Shown: positions 54,235-64,000 of the stretch, one piece after another
Position numbering within the stretch: the first letter of the stretch is position 1
Layout: every line of letters starts with the position of its first letter
Origin: Aaosphaeria pasadenensis
Taxonomy: Eukaryota; Ascomycota; Dothideomycetes; Pleosporales
Length of the DNA: 64,000 nucleotides
NCBI GenBank assembly: GCA_022813625.1
Contig: JAKLMB010000017.1
Location: 1-64,000, forward strand
Direction of reading: 5' to 3'
The notes under the pieces: model-generated
Databases searched by the model: none
Seen by the model: only the letters and a program-made list of their open reading frames with translations
Told to the model about the DNA's origin: nothing
Made by a program: the position numbers and the translations under genes

Positions 54235-57200
54235 ATGCCACTCGCACCAGTGGTAGCGGCACCTGCTCGACAAACGATGAAAAATGCTTTTGAGGAGCTC
54301 GAGAGGGCAGTGACCCCGGCGGATTCAAGGAACTTCCGATCAACAGGTCTTCATGATGTTCGGAGTGCAGCGCTAGAATTAGAGAATCAACTCGGCTCGA
54401 GACAGGCACTCTGCAACATGCGACGACTTGTACCATTGCTCGATGGTCTAGAGCATTACTCGAATGTTGTTGGCGTCCTTTGCAATGGGACACCATTTTT
54501 GCCTTGGGTCTGGGCACCAATAACATTGATTCTAAGGGTAGCATCCGAATATGTGGAGGCACTCGAGGAAATCATGAAGGGGTACAGCAAGGTAGGCATG
54601 CCCGTTGGCAATACGCTCGATTGCGATCTTATTTGGTCCGTACAGACGCAAACAAGAGAACCGAACCGATGGATCACCACTGTGGAATCATACTATTCGT
54701 TACTTATTGGGGTCACGATGGCTAATTATTCGTGCAGATAGCCGAGGCCCTTGGTCGTTTTGCAATCCTAAGTGACACCTTCGTCACTGAAGCAGATTTT
54801 CAACAGTCGCTTGCTGTATTTTACGCTGACATCCTGCTATTTCACAAGCATGCTTATGTGTTTGTTAGACGAAGTGGTAAGTTCTGTTTGGCATACTATT
54901 TAGTTCTGACCAGATTGCTACTGGTAGGCTTCAAGCGTCAAGTACTTGTCCAAATTAATCACCGAGATCACGAGTGGTCAGCTAATAACAACGCGTTTCT
55001 CTAGGCTGGAAGCTCTTATTTAAAACCTCGTGGGGTCGCTTCCAGAGGCGCTTCAATAACATTCTTGAGGACCTGAAACGCCATGGAGAACTTATAGATC
55101 ATGAGGCGAATGCTCTGAACATTGCGGCGGCAGCTCAGATGCGAAAAGAGATTCGGGCATGGAGAGTAGAAAGCCTGGATCAGGTTAAACGTGAGGAAGA
55201 AAACCAGGCTGTTTCGGAATTCCAGGCGATCATATCCTGGCTAAAAATTGATGTAACCGAGCAGATCCAGATTTTCGAGACCATTAATGACGAGGCATCC
55301 AAGTATTCAGGGACGTGCTCTTGGTTACTGAAGAATGAGAGCATGAAGTCTTGGTTAAAACGATCGCCAGACCCTCCGTTACTATGGCTTCAGGGTAACG
55401 CGGGTTGCGGGAAAAGCGTCATTGCAGCGAAATTAGTCGACTTTGTGCAGGTGTCAAAATCCTGCATTGTCCATCACTTCTGCACCTATACCTACAACTC
55501 GTCCACAAGATATGATGGTATACTGAAGTCGATCTTACAACAGATTCTGCGCAAGAATAGCGAGCTCGTGGCACATGTCTATCAAGAATACATTGTAGGC
55601 AAAATGCTTCCTACAACGACTAGTCTCGAACGGTTGATCGTCACTCTCGTCAATTCTCTGTCGGACGAGCCGCGAGAGAAGCAGTACATCTACATTATTG
55701 TTGATGGAGTTAACGAATGCGAAGCAGCGAGACAAACGCGTTTGATCAATCTATTAAAGCAGATTTCTTCCGTCTCCTCAACGACTTCGGGGGCATTTTG
55801 CAAAGTACTTATTACGACGAGAGCATCTTCCGTTATGGACAAACATTTTCGCAAGGACCATGTCATTTATTTGAGTGACGAGACAAGCCCGCTACAGTCC
55901 GCAATCCGACTGTATATCAACCAAAGGTTAAGAGAAGAATTAGACGATCGATTTCGTCAGCTAGAACTTGAGCTGGAGGAGATCGATGAAATTGGACAGC
56001 TTGTAGCAAGAAAAGCGGGTGGTAGGTAAACTTACCTAAAGACACCCTCAATCTTCTCATTCTTGAATAGGCATGTTTCTGTACGCAAGACTTTTGCTCG
56101 ACTACATCAGAGCAAACGTATTCTTTGATGGAGACGAGATTAAATCCGCGATCAACCAATTACCAGAACATCTGACCGAGTTGTAAGGCCCATGCCCTAA
56201 AAGGGAAATATAGAAACTGACTAGAGTCCTAGCTATCAGAAATTGTTGGCGCAAATCGTGACAGGATTGGATATACAATCTCGGGATAGGGTGAGATGTG
56301 TATACAGTTGGATCGCGTTTGCAAAGCGACCATTGAAAAAGCTAGAGTTTCTTTCTGCGCTTTCATTTACCTCTGGGAACACTAAATTATCCAAATTGGT
56401 CCCCAAATACATTGTCGAAGACATTTGCAGCCCGCTCATCGAAGAAAGACGGGATTCCACTATTTCATTCATTCACATTTCAGTCAAGCAGTAAGTATAC
56501 ATATCGCGCAATCGTGAACATTCCGTTCTTCCACTGGGTCCGATAGCTTCTTTGTCCTGCGCTATTGCTAATATATTCTGCAGTTTCTTGCAGACCTCCT
56601 CAAGCACACTAATTCTGAAGGAGGAAGATGCAATGCGCGAACATGCAATTGCATCTATTAGCTGTCTTATCTCCGGTATCCAAGTTTTCAGTAAATTATA
56701 CAATGAGCAGGATCGGCTTCTGCGCCTGATCAAAGGCGTGCATGGCCTCCATGTTTACGCAACTGAATATTGGACTGAATACGTTCTGGAAAATGCGGGT
56801 TTTGAGGACGGACTTGAGGGCTCTCCCAAGCTGTTAGACATAATTAAAACTCTAGCAAAGACTCTCGACAGCGCATCCGCAACCCCACTTCCTAAGCTAA
56901 AGGCTTCTACTGATAGTCTTGATCATCGACTGGTTCTTTTGGATAGATATGGGACTATTAAAACGCATGTAGAGAATGCCTTGATCTCACGGTCTCAGAA
57001 ACGAATCGAATCGGAGATTTTCCAGGACACAGGTGAGTAATACTTGAACTCCTGCTACTCCAGTATTGATTATTACAGTCGCCAAAAGGAACGCAGCTTC
57101 TGGCGAGTCCACTTATTTAGATGAAGTGTCGATCACCTTAAACGCATACCAAAAGTGCGTTGAGACATTGCTCGACCAGGACTCTTTTCCAGGTGCCTCC

Positions 57201-58544
57201 GTCGAGGAACTTGAACTGTTCAAGAGTCATTTCCGGACATCTGCATATACCTGCCGACTAAGATCCTGTCCATATGCGACAATAGGATTCCAGACCGATA
57301 GGCTTCGTCGCGAACATGAGGCTGCACATGCTGGTGGCTTCCGCTGCAACTTTATTGGCTGTCAGTATCCTCCCTTGAGGACCTTGCAAGCTCTGAAGAT
57401 ACATTTCAATGCAAATCATAGCACTGAAATTCCAGCACCTCGAAAAACAATACGCAAGACAGGAAACACGTCGCTGAGTAACAGGCTGCGAGATAGCACA
57501 CCCAAGCTAGGGAAGGAGAACAAGGCTAGAGCGCCGAGTGGTGGTAAAAAGACCAAATCCTCCAGGGAACATAACCCAAATATTGGACGGGAAATTTCAG
57601 GAGATCCCAGCCGACGTTCACCATCACCAACTGTTATCATCAAGCGGCCGAACAAAAAGAATGCAGGCCTCGATTGTCTGGAATGCCTGAAGAGAGGACT
57701 ACCTTGCAACAGAAATGAGACCACATGCGGGCCATGCAAGCGGGCGTCGCTAACGTGTACTTACCTTTATTCCTGTGAGCGATGCTTCTCTAAGGCAGTG
57801 CTATGCGACCAAAGGCAACCTGCGTGTGGGAAATGCAAGTCCTCCCGAGATAAATGCTCATACAAGAAGGCACGATCTGCCATGCACTGTGATGGCATGA
57901 CTACAACCACCACTGATTCGTTGGCCAGTGAATTTATGGAATTTCTTGAAGAAAGTATGGACTTGTCCTCTGACATCATCGGTTCTTCTGGGGTTAGTAC
58001 AGGCTATCTGGATTTGTTTTTCAACAAGATCACGCACGGAGTGCCTCTTGAGCCCGAACTATACGAACGTGCGAAAGCAACCGTCACCAACAACATTGAT
58101 ACTTGGTTGGAACTTACTGAGTTCGTCGACAACTCCATGAACAACAGCAACAACACAAAAGACTTATCCGAGATCATCTCTTACCTTTGGTCGAATCATC
58201 CTGAGATAGTCAAAGAACTACACAAGATCGTTGATGTAAGCAGCCGTGCGGAACACAATATCAGCATTAAAAAATCATCGACATTCGAAGAAGATGTTGC
58301 CACGGAGGCTGGAAGCGACGACGAAGGGGCTTTGGGTAAGCAAAATGGGTATTGCTTATGCAAGAAAGAGGCCTCGGGTGACATGATTGCATGTGAGAAT
58401 CAAGCATGTTCTCTTGGATGGTTTCATCTGCATTGCGTCGGCTTAGTCGTCACTCCGGATCAAGGCGAATCTTGGTTCTGTAGTGACAGTTGTAGGAGAC
58501 AGGCTAACCCAGACGTCGCCAATCTCCTCCGCCTAGTACCATAG
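54235..58544 (+). CDS. NACHT NLR with C2H2, double Zn2Cys6 and C-terminal PHD finger
   Basis: A STAND ATPase of the fungal NLR class. Seven exons: 54235-54591, 54738-54876, 55005-56021, 56071-56182, 56233-56490, 56584-57032 and 57079-58544, all in phase, giving 1265 residues. Residues 1-220 are a helical domain typical of fungal NLRs (LCNGTPFLPWVWAP, YADILLFHKHAY; I recall it as DUF7708). NACHT: P-loop WLQGNAGCGKS (about 292), Walker B YIIVDGVNECE (about 394), then a winged-helix-like part (CSPLIEERRDSTISFIH). Two C2H2 fingers (about 833-890) are followed by two C-x2-C-x6-C-x6-C-x2-C-x6-C zinc clusters (about 977-1036). A PHD finger (about 1201-1249) has C-x-C, C-x4-C, H-x2-C and W-x-C-x3-C. 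No ankyrin, WD or TPR repeats are seen. It is probably an immune or incompatibility regulator acting at chromatin; this is inference. Confidence 0.88.
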
Positions 58545-59079
58545 CATCCCAAGCCTCAAACCGTCCATTTCTCAAACGCCCACATAGAAAATCAAATCCC
58601 CAACCATCAATAACCCAACAACCATTCATCTACGCAATATCCTTTCGCCCATACTTCATCCACATCTACCTCTCATTTGCCAACCTCTTGATTCTCTACT
58701 ACCACGAATACACCCCCGGCAGCCTCCCACCGACCCCTGATTGGCCAAGACCCGGACATATAATGGAAAACAATCAAGCTTTTAATATGCGGCAGTTGGT
58801 CGCGCATTGCATCCGATAGGCGATCATCAAGCATTCCAATTTCTCCAGATTAGACCTTCGAGAACCTAAGATGCCATGCGGGGACGGTTTGCAGGATTCC
58901 CTTGTTCGGCAATGGATGGGAAGTGTCTTGGGGGTTCGAAATAAAGGGTTATTAGCCAGACACTGTGGCGATCGAGCGCGAGGATTTTATTCTGTCGACT
59001 CTGTCTGTGTTGCTCATTCTTGTCGAGAATCTTTCTGTATTCTGTTGATACTTTTACGACATCGGTCTGGTTCGAAACG
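58545..59079. promoter_or_regulatory. Upstream region of the DUF1996 gene
   Basis: 535 bp between the NLR stop and the next ATG. TATAAT at 58759-58764 is a possible TATA element, far (about 315 bp) from the ATG. No gene is supported; the frames at 58866-59319 are alternative frames overlapping the real first exon. Confidence 0.45.
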
Positions 59080-60792
59080 ATGCAGTTCAAATCCATCGCT
59101 CTGGCGCTCGCCCTTGCAGCGCAAGATGCGTACGCCGTATCTAGCAGCGGCCTCATGGCCAGACAATTCGCCCAGGCTGCGATGATGAGGTTCCAGTGCT
59201 CGCAGCTCGTCTATGATCGTATTGATCCGTTGGTGGAGCCGGGACACACGCCTTCTGCGCATTTGCATCAGGTGAGGATACAGACATCGAACGTGGTGTA
59301 CACCTTCGCAATAGACTGACAGAAGGAACTAGATCGTTGGTGGAAACTCGTTCAACGCCAGCATGAAGGCGGTTGAATATGATCCAGCTACCAAGGCAAC
59401 ATGCACGACTTGCGACTATTCCGAGGACTTCAGGTACTACCTGATTCCCCCCAGATGATTACATGTTCTGAATAGAGATGACAGCAACTACTGGACCGCA
59501 AACTTGTACTTCAAAGCCCGCAACGGATCCTTCAAGCGTGTTCCCCAGATGGTCAACTTGGGCCTGCAGGGCCGCGAGGGCGTGACAGTGTACTACATCC
59601 CTCCGTACGATGGCAAGACCAAGGTCACTGCTTTCCCCAAGGTGCGTCTAACCCTCCCCTTGACCGCCATATCGACATAGAAGACCTACTGACCGAAATG
59701 CTCGAAAAGGGCTTCCGCATGCTGGTCGGCGACGCCGGTCTCCGCACGAAGACAGGCCAGCAGAAACAGCTCTGCCACCGCTGCTTCAGCAACAAAGTAC
59801 GCATCCCCTCCCCTCTCCCTACCCTCCACCAAAACAATCCAAACCCACTAACAACCCATCACCACACAGAAACAAGATCCCTTCGGCGGCGCACCCTGCA
59901 CAGGAGACGACACCTTCGACCTCCCCAAGAAGCAGTGTGGCGGCGGCATCCGCACAACCATCACATTCCCCACGTACGCATCATCCTCTCACCCTTTAAC
60001 CCTCCAGTAACTTGGCTAACCGACACTCCAATCCCAGATGCTGGGACGGCAAAAACGTCGACAGCCCCAACCACAAAGAACACGTCGCCTACCCCTCAAG
60101 CGGCTCCTTCGAATCCACCGGACCATGCCCGTCCACGCATCCCGTCAGGCTGCCTCAACTCATGTACGTCCCCTTCTCTCCCCCCAAACACACCCTTCCG
60201 CCCGGAGGAAGGTTCCAAAGCGAGGATGTGTTACTGTTACTGACGAATGCGAAAAAGGTACGAAGTAATGTGGGACACCACGCCCTTCAACGACAAATCC
60301 ATCTGGCCGGCCGACGGCTCCCAACCCTTCGTCTACTCCATGGGCGACGGCACGGGGTACGGTCAACATGGTGATTACCTCTGTGAGTTCCCCCTTTCCC
60401 TTTCCCCCAAATTCGCACAGAGATTCAGCAGGGGTACATACATGCTAACGCAAGAATACGCAAACAGTCGGGTGGAAAGATGGCGTCCTGCAGAAAGCCC
60501 TCGACGCCCGGTGCAGCGGCAACGCGTGCAAGACGCTCAAGACGCAGGCCGCGAGCGTGTCGACCAAGTGTGCGGTGCAGCAGGCGGTTAGGGAGGATGT
60601 GGGGAGCGAGGGATGTGAGTTGCTCTTCTCCTTTCTTTCTTTCTTTCTTTTGCCCCTTTTCTTGGTGATTTGAAGTCATTGTCTTTTTGGACGACCCGGA
60701 AGGGTAGATCATGAAGGGATGAGAACGTGCTAATGTTGTGTGTGATAGGGCTGACGCAGCTTCCGGGCGGTAATACGGTTACGTATTCTTGA
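59080..60792 (+). CDS. Secreted DUF1996-family protein
   Basis: An extracellular fungal protein of unknown biochemical role; some relatives are wall-associated or secreted. Nine exons: 59080-59271, 59333-59433, 59485-59641, 59710-59796, 59870-59973, 60038-60163, 60258-60382, 60468-60614 and 60749-60792, giving 360 residues, all joins in phase. A signal peptide (about 1-19) is followed by the family start RFQCSQLVYDRIDPLVEPG and HLHQIVGGNSFN, then CTTCDYSEDFSNYWTANLYF, GFRMLVGD, FPTCWDGKNVDSPNHKEHVAYP and a C-terminal Cys-containing helix. All eight introns are short (51-134 bp). The last contains a CTTT repeat. At the third acceptor, GACAG is chosen over the AG 10 bp upstream because it gives the family-typical DFSNYW. 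Confidence 0.92.
60631..60650 (+). repeat. CTTT microsatellite inside the last DUF1996 intron
   Basis: Five CTTT units lie in the 134-bp final intron. The tract may add to the length of that intron, which is the longest of the gene. Confidence 0.8.
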
Positions 60793-61379
60793 GAGGATGG
60801 CTTTTTGATGGGGATTGGGAGTATTTGTTGGGTGTATGCTGTGTAGGGTTTGGGATGTCTTTCTGGAGGCGTAGTGTAGGTTGCCTATGTGGGTGCGGGT
60901 GTTGGTGGTATTGATAGACGGACGTTCGCTAGAATGAATATGAGGTGTTGTATTAATGTGATATGCGCAATTGCATGCATTGGTGGGTGAAGTTTATGAT
61001 ATAGTTGGTGATGTGTAGTGTGAGATATTTTGGATATTCGGCCGCTGGACTTTTGGTATGCGCGAACGACAGTGTGAATCGAACTTTTTCAGAATCCTAC
61101 TTGATGGTTTAGCAACAGGTCGAAACGGTTTTGGAAACTGGATTACAGACTACCAATTCAAACGAGTTTGTGAAAGAGACGTCGCAAGTGCATAGAAAGC
61201 GAATCATTGTATCGGGAAGACATCAACGAGTCTATTCGTAGGCATCCTATTCGGGCCTCGACAAGCTACACAAAAATCCTTTCATCTCATCTCAACCATA
61301 CCCAGCCGAGATCCAATAATATACAAGCAGACAAATCATTCCACCTCCACCCCCACTACCTCCCGAGATGCTCAATCCA
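60793..61379. other. Convergent 3' spacer
   Basis: 587 bp between the DUF1996 gene (+) and the SCP2-like gene (-). Only 3' flanks are expected and no other gene is recognised. Confidence 0.6.
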
Positions 61380-61834
61380 CTACAACTTGGCATTCGTCTG
61401 CGCCTTCTTCAAAATCGGCTCCATCTTCGTCGCCTTCATGACATCGCCCTTGACCTTGAGCTTCCCGCTCATGAACAGCTTCTGCGCGTTCGCCTTGCCG
61501 GCCACTAGCTGCCCGAAGTCCTTGTCGGACAGCACGAGCGTGACCGACGCCTTCTTGGGGGGTTCCCCCTTGCCGACCGTGCCCGTCTCCTTGAGGTCGA
61601 TGTACCACGACTCGGTCTCGCCGGAGCCGTTCTTCAGCTGGAACGCGAATATCGCGTTGCCCTTCTTTATCGCGTCTTTGCGGTCTGGCTCCGAGGAGGC
61701 GAGGGAGGAGGAGATGGCGTCGAAGGCGACCGAGGAGGGGAAGTTGGCTGTGGGGGAGGGAGGAGGTTAGTGGGTGGGTCGGTTTGTGAGGGGAGTGGTG
61801 AGGTGGAGGGATGCGTACCTGATGCGAGCGACAT
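61380..61834 (-). CDS. SCP2-like sterol/lipid carrier protein
   Basis: A small lipid-binding protein of the SCP2 fold. Two exons, 61834-61819 (only 16 bp, MSLAS plus one base) and 61747-61380, with a 71-bp intron, giving 127 residues. The family order is visible: FDAISSSL, then IFAFQLKNGSG, ESWYIDLKETG, VTLVLSDKDFGQLVAGK, ANAQKLFMSGKLKVKGDVMKA and KMEPILKKAQ. The C-terminal tripeptide AKL is a type 1 peroxisomal targeting signal, so peroxisomal location is likely, consistent with a role near fatty-acid beta-oxidation. The protein is the stand-alone form, with no thiolase or dehydrogenase fused. Confidence 0.93.
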
Positions 61835-62885
61835 GGTGGTCGTGTGGTATGTGGTTGAAAGCAATGGGTATCTTCGATGCTGTTGTGCGAAAAGGGATTC
61901 GTACGTCACTTGATGCGGTGATGCAGCAGGCAAGACAGACGTGTCAATTCAGATAATGGGATTGATGGATGGGTGGTGGAAGAGATGTGGGATTGTGAGG
62001 AAGGACGTCTCGGGGGTATTTGAAGGTAGAGGGATAGTCAGCAGGGCTCAGCGGGATTTCCTTTCTGGCTTGTGAAATGATGTCGATGTTCGGGAAAGCC
62101 TGAGAATCCGGGGAAACGACCGGAAAGTCGGTGCATGTGAAAGACTGCACAGACCACCGCCCAACTGGGACTGCCGAGGCACGACCAGTTGGGAAGTCTA
62201 GTTGGACGTTTAGTACTCGTGTATGGGGAAGAGTATGCGAGGAACATGTGCACGTGTGCCATGCTATGCACTTTGCATTAGTGAGATGCCTAGGTAGGGT
62301 AGGTATGCCGGACATAAGTAGAGCTAGGGTACGAAGACAACCAATATATGACAAGATTTGCAAGTATAAACATGGTAGAATAATAATATATTGAAGAAGC
62401 AAAGGAAATTCCAGTCAAAGGATCGTGAGGGTATAACTAAGTACTCATCATGTATACATGTGCATCATACCATAAAAAGACAATAAGTAAATCGTGAAAG
62501 GCCGTTGAGGTGTGTATTCATTCGTCGTTCGTTCATAAAATCAGTCGTACAACATGCTTCATCCAACGTCGCTAGCAACCCTAGACCGAAGGGTATGCTA
62601 TCCTCCTCGTGCAAAAGTGCACCCCGTTAACATGCGCCACCATAAGGATTGTCCATCCATCCTTGGGTATATTTTAAACTTGTCCGTGAACCCGAAAAGA
62701 AAACTCCGAAGTGCTGGACGGTTGCTTGACCTTGATCGCAGAGTCCGAGCCAACACTTTTCTCTCCCAGTTGAACAATGGCATGACCGTAGCAAATACAA
62801 GAAACATTAAGGTGCAATAAGCTATCAAATAAGTATAGACGGCGAAGTGAAAGCGAGACACAGTAAAGGCAGAGTGAGTGCATCA
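61835..62885. promoter_or_regulatory. SCP2 promoter and 3' flank of the F-box-like gene
   Basis: 1.05 kb with no supported gene. The part next to 61834 should hold the SCP2 promoter. TAGGTAGGGTAGGTATG occurs at about 62291-62307. The frames at 61944-62402 and 62598-62861 have no family features. Confidence 0.5.
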
Positions 62886-64000
62886 CTACTTCCAGGAAGG
62901 AAACATCGAGCCGCGAAGGAACCTGCGCATGTGTTCGCTCCCGAGGAAGCTATCCTTTGCGCTCCTCTTTGCCTGTGGCGACGTCTTCGGGCTCTTGTTC
63001 AGCCACTTCGAGAACGTTGATGGGTGTCGTGGTGAGACTTGCTCGTGCCCATTTGCGGCTTCTTCGGCGAGAAGAGGGCCCATGATCCTGGGCTCGCATT
63101 CGATGGGACTGAGGATGATGGGCACGTCCATGACTTCTTCTTGGTGGCGCTTCCACCTGTCGCTGCCGGTGATGAGTGTGAGAGGCTCGAGCGCATCGTC
63201 CCAGTTGCCCTTGCGCAACTTGACGTCTTCGAAGTTGAACTCCACAAGCGTGCGACGGTGCTTGTGGATGAAGTCAGAGATCTGAGTGGAGTCCATGACC
63301 GCGTTCTCAAGCTCCATATAGCGCATCCGAGAGAAGCGCAGTGGACGCGGTCCGCGCACTTGGCCGCGCATGCTGGGATGCATGCACTCCTCTTCGATGG
63401 GAAGCATGCATGGTTCTTGGTCAAGCGAGAGGGGTGAGGGGCCGCGCTCGCCTTTCCAGCGGAAGAAGAGCCGGGTAAGGCCGCGGGAAAGGGTGCGGAG
63501 GTAGGCATGTAGTGTGCGGAGGTGTTCTAGTGATTGTGCGCGGTTGCGGGATGATTTTGAATTGTAGGGGATGCTCTCCATGCAGATGGATAGGCGGCGG
63601 ATTTGCGCCCAGCGCTTTGCAGATGTTGCTGTGCTGCCGAAACCGTGCATGGGGTGGAGGTAGAGAAGGCCACCAGGGTGAATGGGAAGTAATGAGAGAG
63701 TGGAGAGATCGTAAAGAGGCGCGCGTTCAACGGCGATACGCAGAGAGATGAGGGCATAATCAACTGCAGTCCTTCGGTGCTTAGGGGCATATTCGAAACC
63801 AGGGCAGGAGATCTTGAGATGTTGGAGGTTGATCATCTCTGAGAAAGCATTCACGAAGGCGGGGACGTTGGTCGCTGCATGGAAGACTGGCGGGTATTGT
63901 TGGATGAGAAGGTTCGTCATCTCAGTAGTGCCATACTTGGGAGGTCTTTCCTGGCCGGGCACAATGGGCGCAATTTGGACTTGCGGTTCGTAGAGGAACT
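62886..64000 (-). CDS. F-box/LRR-like protein, 5' end cut by the window edge
   Basis: A partial gene. The frame is open from the right edge (first complete codon at 63998) to the stop at 62886, about 371 residues. No in-frame ATG occurs before codon TEM, and the frame upstream reads naturally (FLYEPQVQIAPIVPG), so the start lies beyond the window. Segments such as EMINLQHLKISCPG, RWAQIRRLSICM, FSRMRYMELENAVMDSTQISDFI and HRRTLVEFNFEDVKL have the spacing of degenerate leucine-rich repeats. These are seen in fungal F-box-like proteins that recruit substrates for SCF ubiquitin ligases. The F-box itself, if present, is outside the window. It could equally be a conserved fungal protein without an F-box. 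The C-terminal ~60 residues are basic and probably disordered. Confidence 0.7.
   Translation of the reverse strand, partial: FLYEPQVQIAPIVPGQERPPKYGTTEMTNLLIQQYPPVFHAATNVPAFVNAFSEMINLQHLKISCPGFEYAPKHRRTAVDYALISLRIAVERAPLYDLSTLSLLPIHPGGLLYLHPMHGFGSTATSAKRWAQIRRLSICMESIPYNSKSSRNRAQSLEHLRTLHAYLRTLSRGLTRLFFRWKGERGPSPLSLDQEPCMLPIEEECMHPSMRGQVRGPRPLRFSRMRYMELENAVMDSTQISDFIHKHRRTLVEFNFEDVKLRKGNWDDALEPLTLITGSDRWKRHQEEVMDVPIILSPIECEPRIMGPLLAEEAANGHEQVSPRHPSTFSKWLNKSPKTSPQAKRSAKDSFLGSEHMRRFLRGSMFPSWK

Noticed and set aside
54235..58544. Possible fragmented NLR pseudogene or separate zinc-finger gene
   Set aside because: Six phase-consistent introns join the segments. The zinc-finger part lacks a convincing start of its own.
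62598..62861. 87-codon minus-strand frame between SCP2 and the F-box-like gene
   Set aside because: Lies in the 3' flank of the F-box-like gene, with overlapping alternative frames and no motif.
1..64000. Transposon or viral remnants
   Set aside because: No reverse transcriptase, integrase, transposase, capsid or polymerase motif, and no long terminal repeats or target-site duplications seen by eye.

Overview
The window is nuclear DNA of a filamentous ascomycete (Pezizomycotina). The evidence is short introns (about 46-150 bp, GTRNGT donors, CTAAC/CTAAT-like branch sites), a plant-cell-wall-degrading GH10 xylanase with a fungal CBM1, a single-gene trifunctional HIS4, an AgdC-type GH31 glucosidase, a fungal NACHT-type NLR, Zn2Cys6 zinc clusters and a DUF1996 secreted protein. 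I cannot name the species from the sequence. I found no reverse transcriptase, transposase, CRISPR array, rRNA or bacterial operon.

Layout. 1-3.7 kb is repeat-rich and nearly gene-free: homopolymers, a 9-bp minisatellite, a CA microsatellite, a roughly 55-bp tandem array and one doubtful ORF. 3.8-14.8 kb is metabolic: a secreted xylanase (-), HIS4 (-), an epoxide hydrolase (+) and a secreted alpha-glucosidase (-). 17.1-24.7 kb holds two paralogous aminoglycoside-phosphotransferase-fold kinases on either side of a Rieske/AIF-like oxidoreductase and a small unknown protein. 24.7-30.1 kb is a 5.4-kb stretch with no gene I can support. 30.1-36.7 kb carries a Kin4-like protein kinase and a CorA-like membrane protein. 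37.1-40.5 kb holds two tandem secreted, Cys-rich, probably GPI-anchored paralogues with an intron-containing tRNA-Leu(AAG) between them. 41.4-50.4 kb has the SWR1 chromatin-remodelling ATPase, divergent from the complex I subunit ESSS/NDUFB11, then a multi-pass membrane protein.

The most interesting region is 50.5-58.5 kb. A 10-exon SNF2/Rad5-like helicase (-) sits head to head, 470 bp away, with a 7-exon gene (+) for a 1265-residue NLR. That protein runs: helical N-terminal domain, NACHT ATPase, winged-helix-like region, two C2H2 fingers, two Zn2Cys6 clusters, and a C-terminal PHD finger. It has the build of an immune/incompatibility ATPase whose C-terminus looks like a nuclear DNA/chromatin-reading module in place of the usual ankyrin, WD or TPR repeats. 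The window ends with a secreted DUF1996 protein (+), an SCP2-like lipid carrier with a peroxisomal-type C-terminus (-), and an F-box/LRR-like gene (-) that runs off the right edge.

Exon coordinates were derived by hand from splice consensus, reading-frame phase and protein-family continuity. No alignment, RNA evidence or database search was available. Family names are from memory of the families.
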